A stretch of 52,460 nucleotides of DNA from Clostridium sp. (GTDB lineage: Bacteria > Bacillota > Clostridia > Clostridiales > Clostridiaceae): NCBI GenBank assembly GCA_022785265.1, contig JALFQD010000092.1, forward strand, positions 1-52,460, written 5' to 3'. How positions within the stretch are numbered: position 1 is the stretch's first letter; each line of letters starts with the position of its first letter. This document shows, one piece after another, positions 16,186 to 25,828 of this stretch. The notes below the pieces were generated by a model. That model was not told the origin of the DNA, did no database searches, and worked only from the letters and a program-made list of their open reading frames with translations. The position numbers and the translations under genes were made by a program.

Positions 16186-18332
16186 TAGGACAAATATTGG
16201 GAAATAGATATGAGATTCTGGAAAAAATCGGAGAAGGTGGGATGTCCGAAGTATATAAAGCCAGATGTAATAAGCTTAATAGATTTGTAGCAGTAAAAAT
16301 TCTTAAAGAATCTCTTGCAAGTAATGAAGAAATTGTTGAAAAATTTAAAAAGGAAGCAACTGCAATAGCAGCTTTATCTGATAACAATATAGTTAATGTT
16401 TTAGATGTAGGAACTCAAGATAATATTAACTATATTGTAATGGAACTTGTTCAAGGTAAAACTTTAAAAGAATTAATAGTTGAATTTGGAAAAATGAATT
16501 ATGAAACTGCTATAAAAATAGCAATTCAAGTAGCTAAAGCATTAGATTGTGCTCATAAAAATGGAATAATTCATAGAGATGTAAAACCTCAAAATATTTT
16601 AGTAACAGAAGATGGAGTTATAAAGGTTACAGATTTTGGAATTGCAAAATCTTCAGGTTCTGGAACACTAACAAATTCTTCAACAGTTATGGGTTCAGCT
16701 CATTACTTTTCACCAGAACAAGCAAAGGGAAGCTTTTTAGATGCTAGAACAGATTTATACTCATTAGGAGTTGTTATATATGAAATGACAACAGGAAGAC
16801 TTCCTTTTGATGCAGAATCTCCAGTAACTGTTGCTTTAAAGCATATACAAGAAGAACCAATACCACCAAAACAAATTAATTCTAAAATTCCAGAAAGCTT
16901 AAATAACCTTATTTTAAAAGCTATGAGTAAAGAGCCAAGCAAAAGATATCAAACAGCAAAGGAACTTATAAATGACCTTCAAAAGATTAAAGATGATCCA
17001 AATGTAAAAATAGGAGCTAATCCTAAAGAGGATGATGGACACACAATAATAATGAGTGCAGTCAGTCCAAACGAAATAAATAATATTAAAAACTCAACTT
17101 CTAATAACTATAATAATTATGATAATGAAAATGATGATAGTTATGAAAATGATTATGATGATGACGAAAATGATTATGATGACGACGATTATGATGACGA
17201 CGATTATGATGATTATTATGACGATGATGATGACTATGATAATTATCATAGAGGTAGAAAAAAGGAGAATAAATCAAAAAAAATAATAATAACTATAGTA
17301 AGTATTTTAGCAATATGTCTTATAGGAGTAGTTGGATATAATGCTCTTGGAAATAGTAGTTCAGGAAGTAGTGAAAGTAAGAAAGAAGTAAAGATTCCAC
17401 CAATAGAGGGAATGACTATTGAACAAGCTAAAACTGAATTAGGTAAAGTACAATTAAAGCTTGTTGAAGGTGGAACAGAAGAAAGTGATAAGCCAGAAGG
17501 CACAATAATAAGTGTTTATCCAAAGGTTGGAACAAGTGTAAAAATAGGAACTGAAGTAAGAGTCATAGTAAGTGGCGGTCAAACAAAGATAAAAATGCCT
17601 GATTTAACAGAATCTACACTTGAAGATGCTAAAGCTTTATTAGAAGAAAATGACCTTAATAACTATGATATTATTGAACAATATTCAAATAGCATTCCAG
17701 CAGGAGAGATAATAGGAACAGATCCAGAGGCTGGTGAAGAAGTTTCAAATGATACTCAAATAAAAATATATGTAAGTAAAGGCAAAGAAATTAAATATGT
17801 AACTGTAGAGGATGTTAAAGGAATGTCTGAAAACAGAGCAAAAAGTACTCTTGAAAAGTTAGGATTAACTGTAGCAGATGTTCAAACTATTGAAGTTAAG
17901 GATGACAGTAATGTTAATGTTGTTGTAAAGCAGTCTATAGAATCAGGAAAGAGTGTTCAAGTAGGCACTCCAATTACAATTTATATAGGATATAAAGAAG
18001 AAGAGCAAAGTATATCATTAGCCGATGTTATTGGTATGAGAGGTTCTGATGCAATTGAATATTTAGTTAATTTAGGATTTAAAAGAAGTAATATTTCTTT
18101 AGGTGGTACAGGAAATAAAAATGATTTTGTAGAAAGTGTAAGCCAGCAATATGCAAAGCCAAGTCAATCAATTACATTGAACATGGAACAAAGTTCATAT
18201 AATCCTAGTGATAACAATAATGATAATGAAAATAACAATAATGGTGGAATTTATAATGACAACAATAATGAAAATAATAATGACAATAATAATGACAATA
18301 ACAATGAGTCATCAACAGCTGGTCATAATTAA
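16182..18332 (+). CDS. prkC: PASTA-domain serine/threonine kinase PrkC/Stk
   Basis: This 716-residue membrane kinase senses muropeptides or lipid II and phosphorylates growth and sporulation targets. The cytoplasmic kinase domain (about 1-270) has GEGGMSEVYKA, HRDVKPQN and DFGIAKS. A juxtamembrane linker (about 305-360) is almost entirely Asp, Tyr and Asn, followed by a basic patch and one membrane helix near 366-388. Outside are three clear PASTA repeats and a weaker fourth (about 400-680), then an Asn/Asp-rich tail of about 35 residues. The linker is encoded by an imperfect GAY/GAT repeat (17125-17240), so its length may vary between strains. Confidence 0.96.
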   Translation: MIGQILGNRYEILEKIGEGGMSEVYKARCNKLNRFVAVKILKESLASNEEIVEKFKKEATAIAALSDNNIVNVLDVGTQDNINYIVMELVQGKTLKELIVEFGKMNYETAIKIAIQVAKALDCAHKNGIIHRDVKPQNILVTEDGVIKVTDFGIAKSSGSGTLTNSSTVMGSAHYFSPEQAKGSFLDARTDLYSLGVVIYEMTTGRLPFDAESPVTVALKHIQEEPIPPKQINSKIPESLNNLILKAMSKEPSKRYQTAKELINDLQKIKDDPNVKIGANPKEDDGHTIIMSAVSPNEINNIKNSTSNNYNNYDNENDDSYENDYDDDENDYDDDDYDDDDYDDYYDDDDDYDNYHRGRKKENKSKKIIITIVSILAICLIGVVGYNALGNSSSGSSESKKEVKIPPIEGMTIEQAKTELGKVQLKLVEGGTEESDKPEGTIISVYPKVGTSVKIGTEVRVIVSGGQTKIKMPDLTESTLEDAKALLEENDLNNYDIIEQYSNSIPAGEIIGTDPEAGEEVSNDTQIKIYVSKGKEIKYVTVEDVKGMSENRAKSTLEKLGLTVADVQTIEVKDDSNVNVVVKQSIESGKSVQVGTPITIYIGYKEEEQSISLADVIGMRGSDAIEYLVNLGFKRSNISLGGTGNKNDFVESVSQQYAKPSQSITLNMEQSSYNPSDNNNDNENNNNGGIYNDNNNENNNDNNNDNNNESSTAGHN

Positions 18333-18339
18333 TTAAAAT

Positions 18340-18392
18340 AAGGTAGTGTCTTTTAGAATTATAAAATTAAAAAAGACACTACCTTGATTTTT
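18340..18392 (+). terminator. Terminator after prkC
   Basis: AAGGTAGTGTCTTTT pairs with AAAAGACACTACCTT over a 14-base loop, followed by a T-rich stretch. This is a long, stable and possibly bidirectional hairpin. Confidence 0.85.
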
Positions 18393-18406
18393 ATTCTAAA
18401 AATAGT

Positions 18407-18436
18407 TTGCAAAAATATAATAAAAATGGTTATTAT
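18407..18436 (+). promoter_or_regulatory. Candidate promoter of rsgA-thiN
   Basis: TTGCAA (18407-18412) and TATTAT (18431-18436) are 18 bases apart, directly after the prkC terminator. Confidence 0.45.
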
Positions 18437-18468
18437 ATTTATGATAGAAATAAAAAAATGGAGGTAGC

Positions 18469-19344
18469 ATGGAAGGAAAAATTATTAAGGGAATAGGTGG
18501 ATTTTATTACATAAAAACTAATGAAGGAATAATAGAATGTAAGGCAAGGGGAAAGTTTCGTCATAAAGATATGAAACCTATAGTTGGAGATGATGTTACA
18601 ATTGAGGTAATGAAAAATGGCAAAGGAGTTATAGAGGACATACATGAAAGAAAAAGTGAACTTATACGTCCGACTGTAGCTAATATAACTTTAGCCTTTG
18701 TTGTATTTGCAGTAAAGAATCCAGATTTAAATTTTGATCTTTTAAATAGATTTTTAGTTTTATGTGAAAGTAATAATATAGAGCCTATTGTATGTTTAAA
18801 TAAAATAGATTTAGTTTCAGAAAAAGAAAGAGAAGAGCTTAAACAAAAAATAAATGATATAGGTTATGAGGTGCTATTTATAAAAGCTAATAAAGGAGAA
18901 GGAATAGAGAGTCTTAGAGAAAAAATTAAAGGAAATACTACTGTTTTGTGTGGACCTTCTGGAGTAGGAAAGTCAACTTTAATAAATAATCTTATATTTA
19001 AAGAACATATGGAAACTGGAATTGTAAGTGAAAAAATAGGAAGAGGAAGACATACAACAAGACATAGTGAACTTATAGAGATAGAAAATGGTTATATTGT
19101 AGATACGCCAGGATTTTCTACATTAAATGTTTCTTTTATCCCTAAAGAAGAGCTTAAATACTGTTTTCCAGAATTTAGTGAATATAATGATTGTTGCAAA
19201 TTTAGAGGATGTCTTCATTACAAAGAGCCTAGTTGTGCAGTAAAAAAAGCTGTAGAGGATAAAATAATAAAAGAATACAGATATGAATTTTATGTGAGAA
19301 TTTTAGAAGAAATTTTAGAAAATGAAAAATATAAAAAATGGTAA
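18469..19344 (+). CDS. rsgA: Small ribosomal subunit biogenesis GTPase RsgA
   Basis: This 291-residue circularly permuted GTPase helps mature the 30S subunit. The N-terminal OB domain comes first, then the G4 motif NKIDLV, then G1 [14 protein letters not shown] and G3 DTPGFSTL: the permuted order that defines the family. A C-terminal zinc site is seen in [23 protein letters not shown] precedes the ATG. In Bacillus rpe lies between rsgA and thiN; here thiN follows after 25 bases with no rpe. Confidence 0.96.
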   Translation: MEGKIIKGIGGFYYIKTNEGIIECKARGKFRHKDMKPIVGDDVTIEVMKNGKGVIEDIHERKSELIRPTVANITLAFVVFAVKNPDLNFDLLNRFLVLCESNNIEPIVCLNKIDLVSEKEREELKQKINDIGYEVLFIKANKGEGIESLREKIKGNTTVLCGPSGVGKSTLINNLIFKEHMETGIVSEKIGRGRHTTRHSELIEIENGYIVDTPGFSTLNVSFIPKEELKYCFPEFSEYNDCCKFRGCLHYKEPSCAVKKAVEDKIIKEYRYEFYVRILEEILENEKYKKW

Positions 19345-19369
19345 TAATTAAAGAGAGAAGGAAAAAGTA

Positions 19370-20005
19370 ATGAGAGCAATTATAATAAGTGGAGGAAAAG
19401 CTCCATCAAAGGAGTTACTTTTAAGTTATATTAAAGAAGATGATATGTTAATAGGAGTGGATAAGGGTTGTAATGCCTTTTATGAGTATAATATTACTCC
19501 TCACCTTATTTTAGGAGATTTTGATTCTGCCAAAAAAGAATATATTGAAGAATTTATAAAAAAGGGAGTTAAATCAGAAAAATATAATCCAGAAAAAGAT
19601 TATACAGATACTCATTTAGGATATATTAAAGCAAAAGAAAATGGAGCAGATGAAATTATAATGTTTGGTGTAACAGGAACTAGATTAGACCATACTTTAG
19701 CTAACTTAGGCATATTATTTATGGCTTTAAAAGATAAAATTAAGTTAGAAATAATAGATGACAACAATAGAATTTTTCTTATTGATAAGAAAACTACATT
19801 TAAAGGGAAAGAAGGAGAAATTATAAGCTTTCATGCTCTTTCAAATGTAGTTAAGAATATAAATATAATAGGAGCAAAATATAGTCTTAAAAATTATGAT
19901 ATGACCCTTTTAGAGCCAAGAGCTATATGTAATGAATTTTTAGATAAGGATATAACAATATCTTTTGATGAAGGAATAATAATGGTAATTTTTCCAATAG
20001 ATTAA
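19370..20005 (+). CDS. thiN: Thiamine pyrophosphokinase
   Basis: This 211-residue enzyme transfers pyrophosphate from ATP to thiamine, giving thiamine diphosphate. Motifs are IGVDKGCNAFYEY, HLILGDFDSA, the catalytic YNPEKDYTDTHLG and GVTGTRLDHTLANL. It lies between rsgA and spoVM, the same position as in Bacillus. Confidence 0.95.
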   Translation: MRAIIISGGKAPSKELLLSYIKEDDMLIGVDKGCNAFYEYNITPHLILGDFDSAKKEYIEEFIKKGVKSEKYNPEKDYTDTHLGYIKAKENGADEIIMFGVTGTRLDHTLANLGILFMALKDKIKLEIIDDNNRIFLIDKKTTFKGKEGEIISFHALSNVVKNINIIGAKYSLKNYDMTLLEPRAICNEFLDKDITISFDEGIIMVIFPID

Positions 20006-20071
20006 AATATACACAATTTATATAGCTATTACATAATATAAAATAGAATATAAAAATTGGAGGTATAAGAA

Positions 20072-20143
20072 ATGAAAATTTTAGCTATAAAATTACCTAG
20101 CTTTATCTCAAAGTTTTTAAGATTCTTCAGAAGAAAAAAGTAG
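20072..20143 (+). CDS. spoVM: Stage V sporulation protein SpoVM (23 residues)
   Basis: A 23-codon gene reads MKILAIKLPSFISKFLRFFR followed by RKK. It has the SpoVM features: the MK-x-x-x-IKLP start, a proline near residue 9 and an amphipathic, cationic helix. The Bacillus SpoVM (26 residues) recognises the convex forespore membrane and anchors the spore coat protein SpoIVA. A good ribosome binding site (TTGGAGG) precedes the ATG. The order thiN-spoVM-rpmB is exactly that of Bacillus subtilis, which strongly supports the call despite the small size. Confidence 0.88.
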   Translation: MKILAIKLPSFISKFLRFFRRKK

Positions 20144-20182
20144 CAAATGAAAAGTAATAAGATACATAAAAAATTCCTATAA

Positions 20183-20223
20183 ATAGAAAAATGCAATTTT
20201 CTATAAAATTGCATCTTTCTATT
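20183..20223. terminator. Bidirectional terminator between spoVM and rpmB
   Basis: ATGCAATTTT pairs with AAAATTGCAT over a four-base loop; AGAAA and TTTCT extend the stem. Placed between convergent genes, it can serve both. Confidence 0.8.
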
Positions 20224-20233
20224 GCTATTAAAT

Positions 20234-20425
20234 TTATATAGCTCTTTGAACCTTACCTGATCTAAGGCATCTTGTACAAACATGAACTGTCTTTGGAGTT
20301 CCGTTAACTAAAGCCTTTACTCTCTTTATGTTAGGAGCCCAAGTTCTCTTTGATTGACGATGAGAGTGACTAAATTGTACACCAGCAACAACGCCCTTAT
20401 CGCATATTTCGCATCTTCTTGACAC
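20234..20425 (-). CDS. rpmB: Ribosomal protein bL28
   Basis: This 63-residue protein of the large ribosomal subunit is encoded on the minus strand. Two CxxC pairs (CEIC near the N-terminus, CTRC near residues 50-53) mark it as the zinc-binding form of bL28; SHSHRQSKRTW is family-typical. The start is GTG at 20425: AAGGAGGTG lies nine bases before it, and the protein then begins MSRRCEICDKG as in other species. A longer reading frame upstream lacks support. The inverted orientation inside a plus-strand block is the same in Bacillus. Confidence 0.96.
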   Translation of the reverse strand: MSRRCEICDKGVVAGVQFSHSHRQSKRTWAPNIKRVKALVNGTPKTVHVCTRCLRSGKVQRAI

Positions 20426-20479
20426 TTGAAAACACCTCCTTATATAGTGAAGATAATATCTCTTCAATAGGACAAAAAG

Positions 20480-20509
20480 ATTTTATCATAAAAACAATAG
20501 AATGTGCAA
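20480..20509 (-). promoter_or_regulatory. Promoter of rpmB
   Basis: On the minus strand TTGCAC (plus 20504-20509) and TAAAAT (20480-20485) are 18 bases apart, and the -10 is preceded by TG as in extended promoters. Confidence 0.6.
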
Positions 20510-20548
20510 GTAAAATTTAAAAAAAATTAGAATTATATTTGATAAACC

Positions 20549-20577
20549 TTGAATAATATAAATTTCTAATATAAAAT
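20549..20577 (+). promoter_or_regulatory. Promoter of asp23-fakA
   Basis: TTGAAT (20549-20554) and TAAAAT (20572-20577) are separated by 17 bases, about 30 bases before the asp23 start. Confidence 0.55.
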
Positions 20578-20607
20578 ATAGCTAATGGATTATAAGGAGG
20601 AGTTGTA

Positions 20608-20958
20608 ATGGTGGAATTTTCAAATGAAAATGGAAAAATACATTACTCAGATGAAGTTTTAGCAAAAATAGTTGGATTATCAACAATGGAATGTTATGGT
20701 GTTGTAGGTATGGTATCACAAAATGCTAGTGATGGCCTATGGCAACTTATGAGAATAGAAAATTTAACTAAGGGAGTTAAAATTAAGTTTACAGAAAATC
20801 AAAAATTAAATATTGAATTATTTGTTATGGTTGAATATGGAACAAAAATTTCAGTCATAGCTAATAATATAATTCAAAAGGTACGTTATAGCGTTGAAAA
20901 TTATACTGGTTTAAAAGCAGCATCAATAACAGTTAATATTCAAGCTGTAAGAGTCTAG
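20608..20958 (+). CDS. Asp23/Gls24 family protein (YloU-like)
   Basis: This 116-residue protein belongs to the Asp23 family, seen from IHYSDEVLAKIVGLSTMECYGVVGM and the C-terminal VNIQAVRV. Members are implicated in envelope stress and associate with membrane anchors; the YloU type is consistently paired with the fatty acid kinase gene that follows, 12 bases downstream. Its molecular role is unknown. AAGGAGGAG precedes the ATG. Confidence 0.88.
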   Translation: MVEFSNENGKIHYSDEVLAKIVGLSTMECYGVVGMVSQNASDGLWQLMRIENLTKGVKIKFTENQKLNIELFVMVEYGTKISVIANNIIQKVRYSVENYTGLKAASITVNIQAVRV

Positions 20959-20970
20959 GAGGATTTAATA

Positions 20971-22611
20971 ATGGAATACAAAGCAATAAATGGCCATGAT
21001 TTTTATAATATGGTAGTGAATGCTAGTAATAAGTTAACTGAAAATAGTGAGTTTGTAAATTCACTTAATGTTTTTCCAGTACCTGACGGAGATACTGGAA
21101 CTAATATGTCAATGACATTTAAAGCAGCAGTAAAAGAAATCGAAAATATGAACTCTTCATCTATTGGAGAGGTCTCTAAAAAGCTTGCAAAAGGAGCTTT
21201 GATGGGAGCAAGAGGAAATTCAGGAGTTATATTATCTCAAATTTTAAGAGGTATATCTAAAGGACTTGAAGGTTTAGAAACTGCTGATGCAAGTCAGTTT
21301 GCAGTTGCATTAAATGAAGGTTCAAAATCAGCTTATAAGGCTGTTATGAGACCAACAGAAGGTACAATTCTTTCAGTTATAAGGGCAACAGCAGAAGAAG
21401 CAGTAAACTCAGAAAAAAATGATGTATCAGAACTTTTAGAAGAGGCTACAAAGGCAGCAAAGGTCATGCTTGATAAGACACCAGATTTATTACCAGCTCT
21501 AAAAAAGGCAAAGGTTGTAGATTCAGGGGGAATGGGGCTTTATATAATATTAGGAGCAATGGCTCAAGCTCTTTCAGAAGGAATTGAAGCAGATATTAGT
21601 GATATAACTATATCTAAAGGAGGACCTAAAAGTACTTCAGGAGCAAATTCAACAATAGAGGCAGATATTAAATTTGGATATTGTACAGAATTTATAATTA
21701 TGGGAGATGCTAAAAAAGCAAAAGAATTTCAAGATGAAATAGAACCACTTGGAGATTCTATGATAGTTGTTGGATATGATGATGTAATAAAAGTTCATAT
21801 TCATACAAATGACCCAGGAAATGTATTATCAAGAGCTATAAAGATAGGAGAACTATCAAAAATAAAAATAGATAATATGAGAGAAGAACATAGAGAAATT
21901 CTTGGAATTAAAGCAGCAGAGTCAGAAAAAGAAGAAGCTATAAAAGAAGAACATAAAAAATATGCTTTTATAACAGTTGCTATGGGAAATGGAATTACAA
22001 ACATATTCAAAGACTTAGGTGTAGATTATGTTATTGAAGGTGGTCAGACAATGAACCCTTCAACACAAGATATATTAGATTGTATTGATAAGATAAATGC
22101 AGACCATATTTTTGTACTTCCAAATAATAAAAATATTATCATGGCATCAAATCAAGCAGCAGAAATAAGTGATAAGGATGTAAGGGTAATTCCTACAACT
22201 TCAATTCCTCAAGGGATAACATGTATAACAATGTTTGATTCACAAGGGGAAGTAGATGAAAATGAAGAGGAATTAAAAGAATTAATTTCTACGGTAAAAA
22301 CAGGTTCTATAACATATGCAGTAAGAGATACTGAAATGGATGGAATGGAAATTAAGGAAGGAAATATCCTTGGACTAATAGAAGGTAAAATAAAGGAAGT
22401 TGGAGAAGATAAGTTTGAAGTTACTAATAAAGTTATTTCAGATATGGTAGATGAAAATAGTGAGCTTATAACTGTTTATTATGGAGCAGATGTAAATGAA
22501 GAAGAGATAAGTAGCTTTATTTCAAATCTTGAAGAAAAGTATGAAGACTTAGATATCCAATGTTATAAGGGTAACCAGCCTTTATATTATTTCTTAGTTT
22601 CTGTAGAATAA
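20971..22611 (+). CDS. fakA: Fatty acid kinase catalytic subunit FakA (DhaL/DegV-like)
   Basis: This 546-residue protein has an N-terminal DhaL kinase domain (about 1-200): NVFPVPDGDTGTNMSMT is the metal/ATP site and GARGNSGVILSQILRG is also characteristic. A central linker and a C-terminal DegV-like part (from about 330, KYAFITVAMGNGI) follow. With a FakB protein it phosphorylates exogenous fatty acids, feeding PlsX/PlsY lipid synthesis; plsX lies further along this window. The gene is co-transcribed with asp23. Confidence 0.92.
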   Translation: MEYKAINGHDFYNMVVNASNKLTENSEFVNSLNVFPVPDGDTGTNMSMTFKAAVKEIENMNSSSIGEVSKKLAKGALMGARGNSGVILSQILRGISKGLEGLETADASQFAVALNEGSKSAYKAVMRPTEGTILSVIRATAEEAVNSEKNDVSELLEEATKAAKVMLDKTPDLLPALKKAKVVDSGGMGLYIILGAMAQALSEGIEADISDITISKGGPKSTSGANSTIEADIKFGYCTEFIIMGDAKKAKEFQDEIEPLGDSMIVVGYDDVIKVHIHTNDPGNVLSRAIKIGELSKIKIDNMREEHREILGIKAAESEKEEAIKEEHKKYAFITVAMGNGITNIFKDLGVDYVIEGGQTMNPSTQDILDCIDKINADHIFVLPNNKNIIMASNQAAEISDKDVRVIPTTSIPQGITCITMFDSQGEVDENEEELKELISTVKTGSITYAVRDTEMDGMEIKEGNILGLIEGKIKEVGEDKFEVTNKVISDMVDENSELITVYYGADVNEEEISSFISNLEEKYEDLDIQCYKGNQPLYYFLVSVE

Positions 22612-22624
22612 TAAATTTTAACTT

Positions 22625-22648
22625 AAGCACCTTTTATAGGTGCTTTTT
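22625..22648 (+). terminator. Terminator after fakA
   Basis: AAGCACC pairs with GGTGCTT over a short loop (TTTTATA), followed by a T-run. Confidence 0.82.
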
Positions 22649-22682
22649 AAATTTATTTAAAGGAAAGTGGAGTTGTTTTTAT

Positions 22683-24716
22683 ATGGATATATATAGTAAT
22701 GTTTCAACCTTAAAAGGAGTTGGTCCAAAGGTTTTAGAAAGATTAAATAAAGTTTCTATTTTTAATATTCTTGATTTGCTTTTATATTTTCCTAGGGATT
22801 ATGAATTTGTAAATGGAAATATTCCTTTTGAGGAGATCAATGAAGAAGAAAAGCAGCTTTTAACATGTGAAGTAACAGGATTTAAAAGAGATATAAAAAC
22901 AGGAACTGGGAAAATATTATCTGTTATTGAATTTGATTATAATGGACACAAACTTGAAGGAAAATGGTTTAATCAGCCCTATGCAAAGAAAAATTTCAAA
23001 ATAGGTACAAAATATAACTTAATTGGTAAGTTTAAAAAAGGGGGAATGAACCTTGAAGTAATTAATCCTTTAATTGTAGGGCAAGAAGCTTTAAAGAGTG
23101 AAATAATACCTAAATATCCTCTCAAAGGTGACTTAACAGATAAGCTTCTTACAAAGTTAATAAGTTATGTTTTAGATTCTATTAAAATTAAAGAAAATCT
23201 ACCTAAAGAAATTTGTGAAAAATATAAATTTATTTCTTTAGATAAAGCTATAAGAGAGATACATTTCCCAAAAGATAAATATATGCTTGATGAAGCCATT
23301 ACAAGATTGAAATTTCAGGAATTATTTACTTATTCTATGAAGCTTCTTTTACTTAAAAAAAATATAAAAGCAAAAAGCGAAGGAATAAGTTTCCCATGGA
23401 AAGAAGAAATGAAAGCTCTTAAAGCTTCTCTTCCATATAGCCTTACAGATGCTCAGACAAGAGTGGTAAGAGAAATACTTAGAGATGAAAAAAGTAATAC
23501 TCCAATGAATAGATTGGTTCAAGGTGATGTAGGAAGTGGAAAGACAATAGTAGCTTTAATTGCTATATTTAATGTTTATACAAATGGGTATAAATCTGCT
23601 TTTATGGCGCCTACAGAAATACTTGCAAATCAACATTATAAAGAAGCAAAAAAACTCTTATCACCTTTTAATGTAAATATAGAGCTTTTAACAGGAAGTA
23701 CTTCAGCTAAAGAAAAATTAAGGATAAAAGAAAGGATAAAGGAAGAAGAGCCTATTGTAGTTATAGGTACTCATGCTTTAATACAAGAAGATGTTGAATT
23801 TAATAAATTGGGTCTTGTAGTTACAGATGAACAGCATAGATTTGGAGTAGAACAAAGAAGTAGGCTTATAAATAAGGGAAAGAGAGCAGATGTCATTGTA
23901 ATGACAGCAACTCCTATACCAAGAACATTGGCATTATATTTATATTCTGATTTGGATGTTTCTATAATTGATGAGCTTCCTCCAGGAAGAAAAAAAATAG
24001 AAACAAGATTTTTTAATGAAAATGAAAGAAATAGAGCATATAAACTGGCGTATAATGAAATAAATAAGGGTAGGCAGGTATATGTTGTATGCCCTCTTAT
24101 TGAGGAGGATGAAAAAGCACAATTAAACTCTGTAGAAAGTGTTTATAAAAAGCTTAAAGAGGAAATATTTAAAGATGTTTCAGTAAAAATACTTCATGGA
24201 AAAATGAAACCTTCAGAAAAGGATGAAATTATAAATGACTTTAAAGATAATAAAATAAAAGTATTAATTTCAACTACTGTAATTGAGGTTGGAGTAAATG
24301 TTCCTAATGCTTCAGTTATGATTATTGAAAATTCTGAAAGGTTTGGTTTAGCTCAGCTTCATCAGCTTAGAGGAAGAGTAGGAAGAGGAGAATATGAATC
24401 CTATTGCATATTGATAGGCAATATAAAAAGCAAGGTAACAAAGCAAAGAATGGAAATAATGACAACTTCAAATGATGGATTTTATATATCAGAGCAGGAT
24501 TTAAAGTTTAGAGGAGCAGGAGAAATGTTTGGGACTAAACAAAGTGGAGAAGAAGGCTTTATTCTTTCTGATGTTTATAATGATATAAGTATTTTAAGAG
24601 CTGCAAGAGAAGAAGCCGGGAAGGTTTTAGAAAAAGAAGACCAAGAAAGCAAAAGGCTTGTTTATGAAATTTCACAAGGGCTAAATAAAAGTAGTAAATA
24701 TATATGTTTTAATTAA
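22683..24716 (+). CDS. recG: ATP-dependent DNA helicase RecG
   Basis: This 677-residue helicase remodels stalled forks and branch structures. The N-terminal wedge/OB domain (to about 250) is followed by Walker A GDVGSGKTIVAL, DEQHRFGV, MTATPIPRTL, then the C-terminal TVIEVGVNVPNA and QLRGRVGRGE. The TRG-like end is preserved. GTGGAG stands about ten bases before the ATG. The gene has a terminator before it and probably its own promoter in the short spacer. Confidence 0.97.
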   Translation: MDIYSNVSTLKGVGPKVLERLNKVSIFNILDLLLYFPRDYEFVNGNIPFEEINEEEKQLLTCEVTGFKRDIKTGTGKILSVIEFDYNGHKLEGKWFNQPYAKKNFKIGTKYNLIGKFKKGGMNLEVINPLIVGQEALKSEIIPKYPLKGDLTDKLLTKLISYVLDSIKIKENLPKEICEKYKFISLDKAIREIHFPKDKYMLDEAITRLKFQELFTYSMKLLLLKKNIKAKSEGISFPWKEEMKALKASLPYSLTDAQTRVVREILRDEKSNTPMNRLVQGDVGSGKTIVALIAIFNVYTNGYKSAFMAPTEILANQHYKEAKKLLSPFNVNIELLTGSTSAKEKLRIKERIKEEEPIVVIGTHALIQEDVEFNKLGLVVTDEQHRFGVEQRSRLINKGKRADVIVMTATPIPRTLALYLYSDLDVSIIDELPPGRKKIETRFFNENERNRAYKLAYNEINKGRQVYVVCPLIEEDEKAQLNSVESVYKKLKEEIFKDVSVKILHGKMKPSEKDEIINDFKDNKIKVLISTTVIEVGVNVPNASVMIIENSERFGLAQLHQLRGRVGRGEYESYCILIGNIKSKVTKQRMEIMTTSNDGFYISEQDLKFRGAGEMFGTKQSGEEGFILSDVYNDISILRAAREEAGKVLEKEDQESKRLVYEISQGLNKSSKYICFN

Positions 24717-24777
24717 AAATTGTATAAGATTCTTTTATATGATAAGATAATATATTATACGTATAAGGAGGAGAAAA

Positions 24778-25335
24778 ATGAGGATAATAGCAGGAAAAGC
24801 AAAAGGACAAAAGTTAATTCCTCCTGCAACCATGGAAACAAGACCAACCTTAGATAGAGTTAAGGAAGCCATGTTTAGCATTATTCAGGGATATATTCCA
24901 AATGCAGAGGTTATTGATGTTTTTGCAGGAACAGGGAGTTTAGGATTAGAAGCTGCTAGCAGAGGGGCTAAGGAAGTATATTTAATAGATAAAAGTCCTG
25001 TTACTTACCCATTATTAAAAGAAAATGTTAAAAAGCTTAAATTTCAAGACTTTGCCCATACATTAAATATGGATTCTTATGAAGCTTTAAGACTTTTAGC
25101 AGGAAAAGGGAAAGTATTTGATTTAATATTTATAGACCCACCATATTGTAAGGAAATGATTCCAGAAGCAATAAAAATAATAGAAGAAAATAATATGATG
25201 AATAAAGAAGGAATTATAGTTACTAAAATTGATAGTATTGAAGAAATATATGAAGGTTATAAAGATATAAAACTTATTAGAAGTAAAAAGTATGGAAATA
25301 CAACAGTTTGCTTTTATAAATATTTGGAGGATTAA
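24778..25335 (+). CDS. rsmD: 16S rRNA (guanine(966)-N(2))-methyltransferase
   Basis: This 185-residue methyltransferase modifies G966 of 16S r[16 protein letters not shown] and [13 protein letters not shown] open the protein, the SAM motif is [18 protein letters not shown] and the catalytic motif is FIDPPY. The gene begins after AAGGAGGAG and ends two bases before coaD; the pair corresponds to Bacillus ylbH-ylbI. Confidence 0.95.
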   Translation: MRIIAGKAKGQKLIPPATMETRPTLDRVKEAMFSIIQGYIPNAEVIDVFAGTGSLGLEAASRGAKEVYLIDKSPVTYPLLKENVKKLKFQDFAHTLNMDSYEALRLLAGKGKVFDLIFIDPPYCKEMIPEAIKIIEENNMMNKEGIIVTKIDSIEEIYEGYKDIKLIRSKKYGNTTVCFYKYLED

Positions 25336-25337
25336 TA

Positions 25338-25814
25338 ATGAAAGTTGCAATTTATCCAGGAAGTTTTGATCCTATTACTAATGGACATTTAGATATTATA
25401 ACAAGAGGAGCAAAGGTTTTTGATAAACTTATAGTTGGAGTATTAATAAATGTTGATAAAAAAGGATTATTTAACATTGAAGAAAGAGTAGAACTTATAA
25501 AAAGAGTTACAAAACATTTACCAAATGTAGAAGTTGTAAGCTTTAATGGGTTATTAATAGATTTTGTTAAAAAATATGATTCAAAGGTTATACTAAAAGG
25601 TCTTAGAGCATTTTCAGATTTTGAATACGAATTTCAAATGGCACTTATGAATAGCAAATTAGACCCAGAGGTAGAAACCTTATTTATGATGACATCAGCA
25701 CAATATGCTTATGTTAGTTCCTCAAACGTAAAGCAAGTGGCAAAATTTAAAGGATGTTTAAAGGGATTAGTACCAGATGAAATAATTCCAGATATTGTGG
25801 CAAAGTACAAATAA
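25338..25814 (+). CDS. coaD: Phosphopantetheine adenylyltransferase
   Basis: This 158-residue enzyme makes dephospho-CoA from phosphopantetheine and ATP. The nucleotidyl-transferase motif [14 protein letters not shown] is at residues 8-21, with [16 protein letters not shown] and the [13 protein letters not shown] loop. It complements the coaBC gene at 7462. TTGGAGG upstream lies in the 3' end of rsmD. Confidence 0.97.
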   Translation: MKVAIYPGSFDPITNGHLDIITRGAKVFDKLIVGVLINVDKKGLFNIEERVELIKRVTKHLPNVEVVSFNGLLIDFVKKYDSKVILKGLRAFSDFEYEFQMALMNSKLDPEVETLFMMTSAQYAYVSSSNVKQVAKFKGCLKGLVPDEIIPDIVAKYK

Positions 25815-25828
25815 GGAAGGGGAGAATT

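Noticed and set aside
17125-17240. CRISPR-like or tandem satellite array in prkC
   Set aside because: The repeats are codon-level Asp/Tyr repetitions within an open frame, with no unique spacers.
20234-20467. 77-residue version of bL28
   Set aside because: The extra N-terminal residues have no counterpart in the family, and AAGGAGGTG points to the GTG at 20425.
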